A stretch of 64,000 nucleotides of DNA from Diphasiastrum complanatum (GCA_029204225.1 CM055095.1:59296865-59360864); one strand, 5' to 3'. Positions 12,301-23,682 are shown, counted from the stretch's first letter. Translations and numbers: made by a program. Notes: generated from the sequence alone by a model not told the origin.

Positions 12301-12903
12301 TGAAAAATCTGTAACTTCGTACCTGCAACTTCACTTTCCCAGGTTCATCTTCCTCGAGTCTATATTCATGCATGACCCAATTGGTTCTTTCCCCGTGAGG
12401 TGCTCTTCCTTTATAAAAGACTAATGTTTTTTTCATTCCCACTTTGCGAGTGCCAGTTTTCACTGTCCTGTCTTTGCCAGTGGCTTTCCAATAGCCAGCT
12501 TCTGTTGCCCTGTTTGTGCGTGATCCATTGGCATATTTCTTATCTCGAGCGCTGAAAAAGTACCATTCTGCATCGCTGCTCGATATCAACGATTTGTCTG
12601 CAAAAATTCAAGATATGGTCAACTGCAGATATTGAATCACATTTAAATAGGAATACCCACAAAACAGAACGCAATTTCTCAGAACAGAACATTCACAACC
12701 AAAAAGATGACTAGATATAGATCACAAACCACAGACAGATAATTACCAGGTAAGTCCCAGGGTTCGCATTTGTAGAGATCAACTTCAGCAACTATATCAA
12801 ATTCAATTGCGCGGCCATGGACCTTTCTGTTTAGGTAGTATGTCACCAGTTCAACATCTGTCGGATGAAACCTGAAGCCTGGTGGCAGTTTAACGCGAGC
12901 CAT
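9385..12903 (-). CDS. Membrane-tethered NAC transcription factor
   Basis: Four coding exons with GT-AG junctions: 12903-12747, 12597-12323, 11280-10900, 10761-9385; phases agree and give about 729 residues. The N-terminal NAC domain shows all five blocks: A ([19 protein letters not shown]), B ([10 protein letters not shown]), C ([20 protein letters not shown], then [12 protein letters not shown]), D ([28 protein letters not shown]) and E ([15 protein letters not shown]). This domain binds DNA and dimerises. Residues about 165-680 are acidic and Ser-rich, as in activation regions. A hydrophobic helix ([19 protein letters not shown], about residues 696-714) near the C-terminus marks the NTL class, which is held in a membrane and released by proteolysis under stress. 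The exon 4 acceptor (GTAAG|CTT) is the only phase-compatible AG but has a weak pyrimidine tract. The start ATG opens the A block. Symbol withheld because orthology cannot be judged. Confidence 0.92.
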
Positions 12904-14130
12904 TCACAAATATTTGGAAATATCTGTCCAGATGAAGCTTTTTTACAAAGGATATATAGTCTCAAACCCTGAACAGAAGCGCTTCAGCAAGCTAGAGCCG
13001 AAAGAAGACGAAAGTGTTTGCTTCAGAAATAAAATACCTATAAGACAGCAGGCGAATGATAAGTAGGCTAATTGGAAATATAACAATCCCTTGAACAGCT
13101 TCAAAAAAAATCCTAGACCGAGGAGAAATAAGACTTGAACTCGAGAGCGCTGACACACATCAATACTCTTAGCTTCAGGCAAAAATTGCACAAACCTAAG
13201 TTCAAAGATGAAGAAAAACTAACAATCACTTCCAAAAAGAAGAAGTCAAACTTCCAGCTAATTAGCAGATGCCTTTGGATGATTCTCAACCCTAGGCGGC
13301 ATCAGTTCCTGAGCTTTGCCGCATAACGTCAAAGTATACCTTAAGAGTCTACTTTCGCTTCTTCCACCTATCAGTAATGTTTCTTTTAATCTCAATCCTT
13401 CTCAGCCACCGACAAAATCCAAGCAATTGCTCCTAAGATCTAATAGTTCCTTAACAGAGTCCAAAAACCCTCCTCTGCTGCAGTCACGAGGCCGATATTC
13501 AAGCCCAAAAAAGAAGATCCAAGCCTGCGAAAGGCAGAAAACAGATTTGGAAAGAAGATGGCAAGGGTAGATTCACAGCCCAATTGCGGCAAAAGACGGG
13601 ATCGATGCAAAAGGGATGATTACAGGGCTATTTTTCACCGCATTCGACCGGATCTGGAGCAGAAGAGAGTATCGGCAACGACAATGAGGATTTGTGATTG
13701 CGATCCTGACACGAGAAGGCGCAGACAGAGAGGGGTGGAGGCACGAGCTCGATCGAGGGGTCAGCGCAGGCAGCGGAGGACGCGCGCGCGAGCGCGAGGG
13801 AGAGAGAAAAAGGGAAGAAGGAATGGCGCAAGAAAGAAAAGCGCGGGGGCGGGAAACCGAGCGCTGGCAAAAACGAGAGAAAAAATGGCGCGGGAGAGAG
13901 AAAGAGGAGGAGAAAGCGCGCGAGCGGGAAACTGAGCGCGCGAGCGGGAGAGAGAGAGAGAGAGAGTCGCCGCCGTCTCACGCGCAAACGCATATAGGAA
14001 TGCAAGACCGAGGAACCCAAACGCACAATACATTTTACTCTTCACCACTTGGATTCTGCCACGACTACGTCAGTCCACGTGTACGTCTCTCAATAGCTAG
14101 ATTTAAAAGCCGTGGCAAGATCTGAATGGA
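12904..14130 (-). promoter_or_regulatory. NAC 5' leader and promoter region
   Basis: No conserved protein. From 13740 to 13970 the plus strand is GA-rich with CpG-dense patches and a (GA)n run at 13949-13966, giving CT-rich leader sequence on the gene strand. The long ORFs here are low-complexity (Arg/Glu- or Leu/Ser-rich) and are not believed. A leader intron is possible. CACGTG lies at 14076-14081 within CCACGTGTAC, a G-box/ABRE-type core. Confidence 0.45.
14076..14081. promoter_or_regulatory. G-box / ABRE-type CACGTG
   Basis: A CACGTG core in the context CCACGTGTAC, close to a second ACGT (14067-14070). It lies about 1.17 kb upstream of the NAC start codon but just beyond the CT-rich leader. 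Such elements mediate ABA and stress input through bZIP factors; the role here is inference. Confidence 0.3.
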
Positions 14131-14257
14131 TTTAGGAATATCCAAGGGTGTGAGGCCTACCGCCTCCAGTGCTTTTAACAGACGTTGAATACTACGCGTT
14201 TCTTTGCGCCTATGGGGGCGGGGATTGAAGGGTGCCCGTGTCTTTTAATGAATTATT

Positions 14258-15105
14258 TTTCAACTTCAAAATTGCAGATTGAAGTGTGTGTCTGTCCTTC
14301 ATTAGACTATTTTGAGCACTTCAGAGTTGTGGATTGAAGGGTGAACTTATTATTGAGGGAAACTAGTTTTGAAGTTTTTAGAAAGGAAATGGATTTGACT
14401 CATGGCGCGCAATCTTTTGAGGTTGCGGGTTTTTTTTCAACATGCCCTTTTGGTTGCCGGAAGGTGCTTGTAAAATAATCTTTTTTAGTGCATCTTTCAC
14501 CCAAAAGATGCATGTCAAAAAGAAAATTACGATAGAAATAGGGTTCAAAAAAGTTAAAACTTCTTTTCACGTCACGGAAGGTCTACCTTCTAAATTTTTT
14601 CATCGTTAACAGGGCCTTCCATGTCTTTGTACCACCCTCAGGAGGTGCATTTAAAAAAATTTACTTTGTTTTACATGCATCTTTCAAGGGCCTTCCACCT
14701 TGGGCTATTGTCATCAAAAAATGCATATAAAAAATTTTAATTTTCTTACATGCACCTTCCACCCTAAATATGTATGGAAAAAAAATTTACAATTAAAAGA
14801 AAAAGCTAAAAAAAATAAAAATTAATTTCACATCGAGGAAGGTTTTCCTCCTCGACCGTAGAAAGGTTTTCCTGGTGGATCGATCGTTCCACCATTAGAC
14901 TCGGTCGAAGGCCCTTCCCCTCTAAGGATGCCTTATCAAATCTTTTTTTACACTTCAGTGTTGTAGATTGAAAGGTGGGAAAACTGTTGGAGCACGTCAT
15001 GGTTGTGATTTGAAAGGTGGGCCTACCCTTCACAAGACTGTTTGAGCACTTCAAGGTAGTATGTTGAAGGGTGGATCTGTTCTTCAACAAACTATTTTAG
15101 GACAA
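14258..15105. repeat. Degenerate ~53-bp minisatellite, split in two blocks
   Basis: A unit of about 45-55 bp built on TTCARRGTTGTRGATTGAARGGTG...GAGCAC recurs at about 14262, 14322, 14950, 14997 and 15048. The two blocks are separated by about 600 bp of foldback-like sequence. On the minus strand the second block produces an open frame with repeated LKCSN-type residues, which I take as a by-product of the repeat. Confidence 0.6.
14430..14880. repeat. Foldback-like dispersed repeat, copy 1
   Basis: GGAAGGTGCTTGTAAAATAAT near 14459 is mirrored by TTTTCTTACATGCACCTTCC near 14741, so the ends fold back on each other. Sequence at about 14438-14600 is related to 41295-41470 (shared: ATGCCC-TTTGG, CCGGAAGGTGC, CACCTTTTGCCC-type text, AGGAAGG). 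This suggests a non-autonomous inverted-repeat element. It has no coding capacity. Confidence 0.5.
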
Positions 15106-15552
15106 GATGATCCACATTCTACCCTTCATTTGCAAGGCTGATAAAAATTTCAGCTGTCCATAGGACTTTCATTTTTATTGAAATTTTGACGTACAACACC
15201 TACCTTTCAAATCGACAGCTCAGAGAAATTTCAGTCTCAACCCTTCAAAAATTTGAGTAATGAATCCCACAATTTTGACTTGGACAGGAAGTGAGATCAT
15301 CTCGTCCTCTTTTTAAATTGGAAGTTCAGTTTTTCAAAAACTGGCTCTGTTTTGCCATCCTCAATTAGAAACGTGTTTGATTCCAGAAGGACCAAAGGAA
15401 GCTTCCAAGAAGTGCCATTTAATTATTTTTCCTAAATTGCTTGAAATTCTTTTTGACTTGACTAAATCTCCTATTAATCAATAGTGATATTAATTTTTAT
15501 TGGTTTCCTTTTTAGGCTATCACAATAGGTACTAGTAGTTTGATACTTATAT

Positions 15553-16727
15553 CTATCTTTTAATGAAATTGTAATAAAAGGTCACCAAAGCCCTACCATT
15601 ATTGATATAAGCTAAAGTCAAAGCTCCCATGTCCATCACAATGGAGTGAGATGTACGGTAAAGTTGTTCATAGAATCTGACCATTGCATTTGGTATACTT
15701 TCTCCCACAATCAATCACATTTAATATAAGAGCGAAAAAAGTTCCAAGCTTCATCAAGGTGTTTTTTAGTTTTTTCACCATTTTCACGTTAACACATTTT
15801 AGTTCTTGAGAAATTTCATGAGGAGAGGGACATTTGGATGGTTAAAATTGATCCATTCCAAACATGGACGGTAAGCTTAGAAGGCTATCAATTATATAAT
15901 GTTCATCGATAGCCATCTTTTTATGTAACGCCTTAACCTTATTAGGTTCACCCGCTAGGTCCCCTAGAATTATCCACATATCAGCTGAAATAAGAGCCAA
16001 CATAGCAAAGTTACCAAAAAGCTAGGCCTTATTATCAACAATCCTCAACGAATCTTCAAACATACGATCAAACATAAGGGGATTTGTAAACAGAGCTTCA
16101 CTAGGTTTAAAGGGAGAGACCTTCGTAGGAAGAGGTATATAGTACTTTGTATAACAGTCTGAACCTCTTCTTGGGAAAAATCATCTAAAGAAATCAGGCT
16201 ATATTTTGCAGTACTAAATGATGAAGGCTGTCAAATAAAAGTACTTTTGCAACAAGTTTAGGATTAATACTAAATTCAAGTCCATGAAGACTAAAAAATC
16301 TTTTCATACAGTTAAGGGTAAAAATTTCAAAATCCTCTTGTGGCAAAACTAGGCAACTAGAGTTATTGACATGGTTCTTGGAGGATCATCCATGGATCTA
16401 ACATATGTTTCAAGTTCAACTCACGAGCCAAGTTTTGATTATTGCGGGAGAGTTGCCATAATTTGTACCAATCAGACACAAAAAATTTGGTAAGAAAAAG
16501 AAAAAAAAAAAATTAGGGATGGATTGGAGAGCAGCAAGGTCAAGTTCTTGGAGCTTTTCATGGAATTCTTTTCGTCCAATGCAAGCAATAAAGGTTTGAG
16601 CCACAAGGGAAGGTGCAATAAGCGACAAGACTTTCCCTAAATTTAGAAAGTCGGCATGCCAAGTATAGCTTTGAAAGGACAACATCAACAAACATCGTAC
16701 AAGTAAGCCAGAAATAGTTGTAATCAT
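15553..16727 (-). pseudogene. Degenerate protein-coding remnant of unknown family
   Basis: On the minus strand a protein-like reading runs for about 390 codons with a few stops and frameshifts. Recognisable stretches are HADFLNLGKVLSLIAPSLVA (about 16660), LPQEDFEIFTLNCMKRFFSL (about 16350), YSLISLDDFSQEEVQTVIQ (about 16190), LRIVDNKA then LFGNFAMLALISADMWIILG (about 16020) and MDMGALTLAYINNGRALVTF (about 15640), closing at TAG 15555-15553. It shows none of the hallmarks of RT, integrase, protease or zinc knuckle. It could be a structural protein of an unrecognised retroelement, an endogenised virus, or a dead host gene. I do not recognise it. Confidence 0.5.
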
Positions 16728-17630
16728 AGAAGGGAATCCTCTCCAACCAAGAACAGTGTGTGTGTTTGAGTCCTAACAAAAATAAACAGAATAAGATAGT
16801 TTGCATTATGACTTTACTAAGATTTTATCCTTATACCTTGATAATTATTGATTTTTACATAAAATATAGGGAGGCTGGAACAGACTCCCAGTATGTTCTA
16901 CTAAATGGTCAAATCGTAAAAACTTAATTTATCAATTGGTACTCTTTTAACATTTTTATTTTTTTGGCTTATTATGCCATAGCAGCACATGAGGTTGACA
17001 TATATGGGGGACTAATGGTTTATGGTTGCATATGAAAATTATTACATTCCATTGCATGGGACCTATCAATAATTGGCTAAAACTATCCTTGACTGTTGAT
17101 AATACATCAAGTTGTGACATGGATAACAACTGAGATTTTGTGTAGACACCTATAGTTACCACAAGGATTCCTCGATGCTTACTTGGTTATTATTGTGGAT
17201 GGATGCAGGTGGGCATTATCTCCTCAACTTGATTTGATTATGACAAGTCTAGAAGACGCCAGTTACAACTTTTTATTCATTTCATAACATAATACTCATT
17301 AAAGAGTCTAGGCTACTTAAGTCGCAAGTTGATAGAGTAGCCATTTATCATTCAAATCATTAACTTTTTAGCTTGTAGATATCCTGGTATTTCTTAAGTT
17401 AATTTTTGACTTACGGACTATCTCTCTTTTTTATGAAAAATGTATGTCATCAAAATAGAAATATCTACCAAGTTAAAGTCAATATTTGATAACAACCTAT
17501 GTAGGTCGTATTTTTCCACCTTATTAGGCTTAGTGATCTAGGATCACTGTTACTAGATAAACATCACATTGGAAATAAACAATGTCAATAGAGCAATTTT
17601 AATTTTATCCTACAACTGCAGTATGGTTTT
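16728..17630. other. AT-rich non-coding stretch
   Basis: Only short unsupported ORFs. No recognised repeat or gene. Confidence 0.5.
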
Positions 17631-17633
17631 CAA

Positions 17634-18053
17634 AAAGTTGTAAGGAACTTAGATGAAATAGAAATTCTCAACAAAGTCAAGTTTCATATATAAAACCATT
17701 AGAGTTAAATGGTAGAGGACTCATAGAGAAATTCATTGTATTAAATGGTTTTTAAAACTGAACTATGTAATAATGAATCTAACATTAAACCTGGAGTTTG
17801 TAGATAAATCGTCGAGTAATTCGAAATGAATTTGTTATTTTGTTTTTTGAAATATCGTAAGGAACTTAGAAGACACATAAATTTTCAAAAATAGTTAGGT
17901 TTTATATATAAAACAGTTAGAATTACATGGTGGAGAACCCATAGAAAAATTCATTGTATTACAAGGTTCAGTAGAACGGTTTTCAAAGCTGCATTATGTA
18001 ATCCTGAGTCTAAAAGTAAAACAGGAATTATAGAAACCCATCGAGTAATTTGT
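17634..18053. repeat. Degenerate ~213-bp tandem duplication
   Basis: Block 17634-17824 recurs as 17848-18053. Both carry, in order, GTAAGGAACTTAGA, a TTTYATATATAAAAC core, GAGRACYCATAGARAAATTC, a TTTTCAAA/TTTTTAAA spacer, ATTATGTAATNNTGA-type text and CGAGTAATT. Divergence is high, so the duplication is old. Confidence 0.7.
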
Positions 18054-18814
18054 TAGAAGAATAGTTACAAAAGTAAAAGTATTATATAGGTTTATTAACT
18101 AAATAAAGACAAAGACAACTTTGAACAAGGTGGTCTCATGCTACGTAAATTGCTTTTTAATCATCCAAGTTTTTATACATCATGCACCAAGTCAAAACAT
18201 CTGAAACATCACCAAGTAAATTTCAACCAATCTTATGTTAGTGGCAAGACCAATAATGTGAAAAAAAATAATGAGTTTTACCCATTCGAAATCAAGTTTT
18301 TTTTATCGGTAACATTAGAGCTTCAGCAGTAACTTGGTAAATAGTTATTAGACTTTGCAAATATTAAGTTATTACCAGCATAGAAAAGGACAATTTTTGT
18401 TTGTAGCAACAAGATTGACAATTTCCTTATAGACTATTAAAAGGGAACAATAAGTAGAAGTAAGAAAACGAGGCCTGTTTAGGTAAACATAGAATGTTAT
18501 AGAACCTATGATACCCACTTTTCTCATCATAAGTTACCAAAGTAAGCAAAGATGGTATAAGGTTTGTCAAATAATAACACATTGGTGTTTGTCAAATCTG
18601 AAAAGGAAGTCTAATCCAGTTGATGATATTCGTGTCGGAGTCTTGATGGATTCCCAGTGGTTTCTGGCGTTTCTTTAGGTTACGATCAATGGTGTGGCCA
18701 GTGGTGTGAGAAGCTACTTCCTCTAGTGGGCTAGCAGGCTTGATCGTCTAAGTATTTGGATCAATCCTCACAGGTTGATCTCAGTTTTCGAGTGTGATTC
18801 AATTTGTACCCCAA
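18054..18814. other. AT-rich non-coding stretch
   Basis: No conserved coding sequence. The right part may be decayed flanking sequence of the gypsy remnant. Confidence 0.4.
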
Positions 18815-19092
18815 TCATGGCGTAGTTTGGCCATCTTCAGCTACGGTCGTCCCAATAAGAGTCGGTATGATGAAGGGACTTTTGGAAGGTTCAAGACAGT
18901 GAAGTTTACTACAACGCAAAGATTGGTGACCTTCACATGCACATTCTCCACTACCCCCATGGGTTTGACACAACTTTGATTGGCAAGTTTTATAGTATAA
19001 CTTGTTAACTTTAACACACCTAATCCCCATTCATGATATACATGTGAGGGCATAATGTTTACTCCTGAACCACCATTAACAAGATGGCCCAA
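18815..19092 (-). mobile_element. Ty3/gypsy retropepsin fragment
   Basis: The minus-strand frame has the layout of a plant gypsy protease: an active-site-like loop GGSGVNIM, an interior LKLTSYTIKLANQS strand, PMGVVENVHVKV, and the closing LLLGRP before the expected Trp. The residue expected to be the catalytic Asp is Asn (VNGGSG), so it would be dead even if expressed. It lies head to head with the RT on the other strand at 19107, the reverse of the normal protease-RT order. Confidence 0.75.
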
Positions 19093-19106
19093 CTAGGACA
19101 CAACCT

Positions 19107-19931
19107 ATGAATTTTGCTGAACTAGGAGAACCAAAAAAGATTGTGCAAGTTGGATCACAACTTAATCTTGAACAGTTTCAAGCACTACGAACGTTGCTTA
19201 TTAAGTATCAAGATTGCTTTGCATGGACTTATAAACATCTCAAGGGTATTCTGACGTCAGTTATTGAACACACCATACCTTTAATACCTGATGTAGTTCC
19301 AAAGGTTACAAAGTTCTATCGCTGTAATCCTAAAGTTGCGGATTTGATCAAGAAAGAGCTTCAGAGACTGCTTGATGCCGATTTCATCTATGAGATCGAA
19401 CATACAGAATGGGTTTCACCGATTGTGATTGTTCCTAAAAATAATAGAAAATTGAGAATTTGTGTGAATCTCAACGCCTTGAACAAAGTGACGCAAAATG
19501 ATCACTTTCTGTTACTTTTTACTGAAAGCATTTTGGACTGCCTTGCTGGAGCGGAAGGCTATAGTTTTCTGGATGAATTTAGTGGCTACAACCAGGTCAA
19601 GATTGCACCTGTAGATCGCCACAAAACAGCTTTTGCAATAGAATGGGGCACTTGTGCTTACAAAGTAATGTTGTTTGGACTTTGTAATGCACCAAGTTCG
19701 TTCCAAAGAGTAATGCAATTTGCTTTTAAAGGTTATCTACAGAAATTCCTTGAAATTTACTTGGATGACCTTGGAGTCCATAGCACAGATACAGACCACC
19801 TGGATCGATTAGAGAAAGTATTTCAACGTTGTCGCAAAAGATCTCACTCTATTGGCGTCCATTGCAACACGGAGTATTGTGAACAAAAAAAAAAGAGTAT
19901 TCGTGAGGAAAAAATCTACGATATACGGTAA
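19107..19931 (+). mobile_element. Ty3/gypsy reverse transcriptase fragment
   Basis: An open frame of 274 codons covers most of a gypsy RT: the lead-in CFAWTYKHLKGI, the fingers region WVSPIVIVPKNNRKLRICV (about 19410), YSFLDEFSGYNQVKIAP (about 19560; the family usually has DGFSGYNQ), TAFAIEWGTCAYKVMLFGLC, NAPSSFQRVMQF, and the catalytic EIYLDDLGV (about 19755). It breaks down after about 19850 and has no RNase H or integrase. It is the longest intact retroelement frame of its class here but is 3' truncated. Confidence 0.9.
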
Positions 19932-21100
19932 GATCTTTGCTCGGTATCTGGCGCATTAATCGTTGAAGCATTATTGTAAACAAATGAATGAGTTATGTTT
20001 GTCGTAAAAAGCTCACATACATGACAAATGTGGATTGTTTAGAGTGATCGGCTTCCATAGATACTACTGCGACTGAGCGTTGTCTCAACATTACACTTGG
20101 GCAATCACTAAGGTATGCTACTTTACATCTACTTTGAAATGCTGTTTATGGACAACGAAGGTATACTTAATAATCGTTGATGAATGGTTAAGTTTTGAGG
20201 GTATTTTGGTAAAGCAATGGGCCGGGCCAACGCTTTATTATGGAGTGGTAGATCGCACTTCTACGTGCCTTCTGTAGCGCTTTAGTTGCTTACATGATTA
20301 TGTATATAAGATGATGCCCACTTAACGTGCGGATTTTCACTTTTGGGAATGCATGAGGGCAACAAATCAATACACCATTGCTCTATGAGCGGAGTTCTAA
20401 TTTTTTTAGGATGCATGGTGGCAGCGGATCAATACACCATCACTCTATCTACCGCGTTGAATAAAAAACAGTATCATATGATTATACATGCAATGCATAA
20501 CATTGTTTTGGCTCAATATTGTGCACAGTTAGCCGCCCAACTTACTCTCATATTATCGAAATTTGTACATACTAACATTGATAAAAACTGAGATACGTAG
20601 TTGCTCATAAGAATTGTAACATAATGTGGTGTCTTTGGTTATCATTGTGAAAGGATCTGCTGAGCAATATTAGTAGTATCAATTTTGAAGGTAATAATAC
20701 CAAAACGATTGTACTGTTTAACGTGCTAAAAACCAAATTAGGAAGCAATGTGGAGAAGTTTTTATGGATTTTTGAAGTTACTAACATCGGCTTACAAAAG
20801 GAACGATGCTTTATTGATGATAAACAATTTTCTTATAATACGATATTCGGATAATAATAACACACTACCTTTGAGTCATTATTTTCGGTGTGTAATTACT
20901 ACTATATAAGGAAGATTTCGATTAAAGCAATTGGAAATGGATAGCTCGCAGGAAAATTCTTCACCTTGCATTCAGGTATGAAACCATATGAGCTAACACC
21001 AATTTGAATGATGCTTGTGACAATACATGACGGTTTTTGTATGCATGAGGATATTCATGATAGAGTTTGTGGGGACTGTATTTTCTTTTTAAATTTTTCT
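19932..21100. other. Non-coding, possible decayed element sequence
   Basis: No RNase H or integrase motif follows the RT. A short direct repeat (ATCAATACACCATYRCTCTAT) occurs near 20366 and 20429. Nothing else is supported. Confidence 0.4.
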
Positions 21101-21109
21101 ACCGTATTT

Positions 21110-21710
21110 GATTTAATTTTTGCCTAACTTTTTGTTCTCTTTAATTCAATTGGAATAGCTAGCATTGTAGAACATTGAAAGGGCTTTCTAGACATATAAT
21201 ACTTTTTTTTGGATTGAGCAAGTTACATATTTTTGAAGTTGGCAACAAAATTCTGTAAACTTGTTAAAAATCAATTTTTTTTTTGTTTTTATTTATTTTT
21301 TGCTCACTTTTAGTCATTTTTGGCCCTTTTTTAGTCATTTTTTTGCCCAAATTTATGTTCTTTGTAATTCGATTTAAATAATTAGTTGTAGAGCATTGAA
21401 AGGGCTTTTTGGAGATATAATTTTTTTCAGAATTTCGTTAAGTAATGAGCAAGTTACAAAATTTTGAAGTTGGCAACAAAATTCTGTAAACTTATCAAAA
21501 AATCAGAAATTTTCAAATTTTTTTTTTGTCCTATTTGATTCATTTTTCTTCTGACTTTATGTTCTTTGTAATTCAATCTGAATCGATAGGATTGTAGAGC
21601 ATTGAAAGGGCTTCCTGGAGATACAATTTTTTTTTTTTTCATTTCATTAAGTATTGAGCAAGTTACAAATTATTGAACTTGTCCAAAAAAAAAATTGTAA
21701 CCTTGTCATT
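21110..21710. repeat. Three degenerate ~210-bp tandem repeats
   Basis: The landmark GTTCTNTNTAATTC...ATTGTAGARCATTGAAAGGGC starts at about 21134, 21357 and 21561. In each copy a GAGCAAGTTAC block follows, then GAAGTTGGCAACAAAATTCT in copies 1 and 2 and a shortened form in copy 3. Periods are about 223 and 204 bp. Confidence 0.75.
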
Positions 21711-22056
21711 AGCTTCAATAATGTTATTGCTAGTAGTTGCACCTATCTACGATGATCAAAATCAACAAGCATTATCTTGGGATCCGACTACCCAATTGCC
21801 AATGAACAAGGTTATTATGAATGGCCACCAGACCCATATGGTTATTATTGAAAATTTGGCAAGTCCAAGATCTCACTAATCATCAACAAGTAAAGCATCA
21901 GGTTTTACGTAATTGAATCAATATCTACGCTTTTCCTATAGCAAGCAATTTTTATTTTTGCAACTGAATAATCACCTTTTTCCAACTTCGTCACCACACA
22001 ACATTCAAGTGGTGAGGCAGGTGCCGTGGGCCGTCACCAATTTTGGTGGGAGATAC

Positions 22057-22345
22057 TGTTGGAGGGTTTGCGGATATCGAGACAACCCTAATTAAATTAT
22101 ACATCTATGAGTAGTTAATAAGTGAGAGAGATTTGGCACCCTGCATGTGTAAGTATCACATTGTTATTTGATCAAATAGATAGCAATAAATAGACTTTCA
22201 ATAATTGGAGGGTCCTTTTCCACCAAATATTTAAATTTGAAAATAAAGGGGACACGAAATTAAGTCTATTTCTAACTATAAAAGGAGACCATTTCCTTTG
22301 TATTGAATATCCATTATTGAAAATCTCGTTTTGTTAATCTAAAGC

Positions 22346-22403
<58 letters not shown>

Positions 22404-22459
22404 TTCTTGGTATTTCTTTCTTTTCTCACACAAGTTCACTCTCCATTCTCCTGCTAACA
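22057..22459 (+). mobile_element. Probable solo or 3' LTR with TATA box
   Basis: Starts TGTTGGAGG after a purine-rich tract (GGTGGGAGATAC) and may end GCTAACA at 22459. It holds a good TATA box (TATAAAA at 22277-22283) followed by a (CT)n run at 22350-22399, a layout typical of an LTR promoter and leader. The 3' boundary is uncertain; no internal domain adjoins it. Confidence 0.45.
22350..22399. repeat. (CT)n microsatellite
   Basis: About 24 uninterrupted CT units inside the probable LTR leader. Confidence 0.95.
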
Positions 22460-23682
22460 GGTTGAAGGTGATGTCTTGCTCCCTTGGGAATGCAACTACT
22501 ACAAGTCGTGACAGGCGAGAGCCCTACACCTATAAAAAAACTATACTCAAGCATCTGTAGACCATAATCTGTAGCAGAATTCTATTCACTAGATTAATTA
22601 AATTCTCCACAAGTAAAAGATCCATAGGCTCTCAATAAAACATTGGATTAAAGAGATCCAGATCTTCAAAACATTGATCTGAATTCCTAACTCAATTAAT
22701 AGATTGAGAATTATTCATGACACTTGAGAATCATCACAATTTCTTATAATTTTTTGACAATAATTAAATATCTATTTATAATTCATCAATAAAAAATATT
22801 TAGATCCTTATGATTCGTCAATCATAACTCACTTGAATCCAAAATTATACTTAATCATTAAAGGATACCGGAATATATGTCCAACATAACTCAAGAATAG
22901 TAATAGAAAACATTAAGAGCACTAAATTTAGATATGATTAGACCTCAGTTAGTTGACAATGGCTCTTTTACTCGTTTCTTTTTTTGTGACTAACACATTG
23001 CACTTGCATTACGATATGCAATATTCCCATTGATTCATAGATAAGCCTAACCAAGTAGTGGGCAGGCCCTCTGGTGTCCACTTGCACAGCAGCCCTACAC
23101 CATCATGGAGGCAAGTAGCAAATTTTATCCAATTTGACTACTGTGAGTCTTATTTTCTACCTTGTTTAAACTGCATAAAATGCATGTTTCTAGTCATCTT
23201 CTCAGAGAGATTCATGCAAAGAATATCTTGATATCTTTGAGTTCTCAAGTTTAATTTTATGGGGCAACTGAAGCTAAGGAGATCAGAGTGGCATGTGCTA
23301 TAGAAAATAGAATAGGAAAGGGAGGCTGGGTGGCAAATTCAAGGTTCTAGTGACACGAATCTATGCCAATTGAGGGAAAACTTACTGTATCAGATCTTGT
23401 TTTGTTTGCTATGGTAAAAAATCTGAATTAATTAAAGAACTACATAAGGCTGCTTACTGCCATTTATGCATAACAGTTTTGATTCGGACCAGATGCTTGT
23501 TGACAGAAAACCCCTCAGGCACCTTTCCATGGTTTGTATACTAACTAAGGGGATAAGATGCAGTGTCAAGGGAGACAAGGAAACCACCCAGCAAATGTAG
23601 AAATTCAAATGACCCAACATGAAGAGCCAGGGAATTGAATAGAAAAATAATACTCAGTAAAAGAAAATTTTGGCACATTGAC
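22460..23682. other. Non-coding; right part is PDI 3' UTR
   Basis: AT-rich. The right end, next to the PDI stop codon, should contain its 3' UTR. No gene was recognised in the rest. Confidence 0.5.

Noticed and set aside
12943-13191. Possible upstream ORF of 82 codons before the NAC start
   Set aside because: It would matter only if present in the mature leader; no evidence for the transcript structure and no conserved peptide.
13558-14125. Several overlapping ORFs of 95-143 codons on both strands
   Set aside because: All arise from GA- and CpG-rich low-complexity DNA in the NAC leader region; Arg/Glu-rich or Ser/Leu-rich with no domain.
14806-15090. Minus-strand ORF with repeated LKCSN-like residues
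   Set aside because: Explained by the ~53-bp minisatellite; no independent sign of coding.
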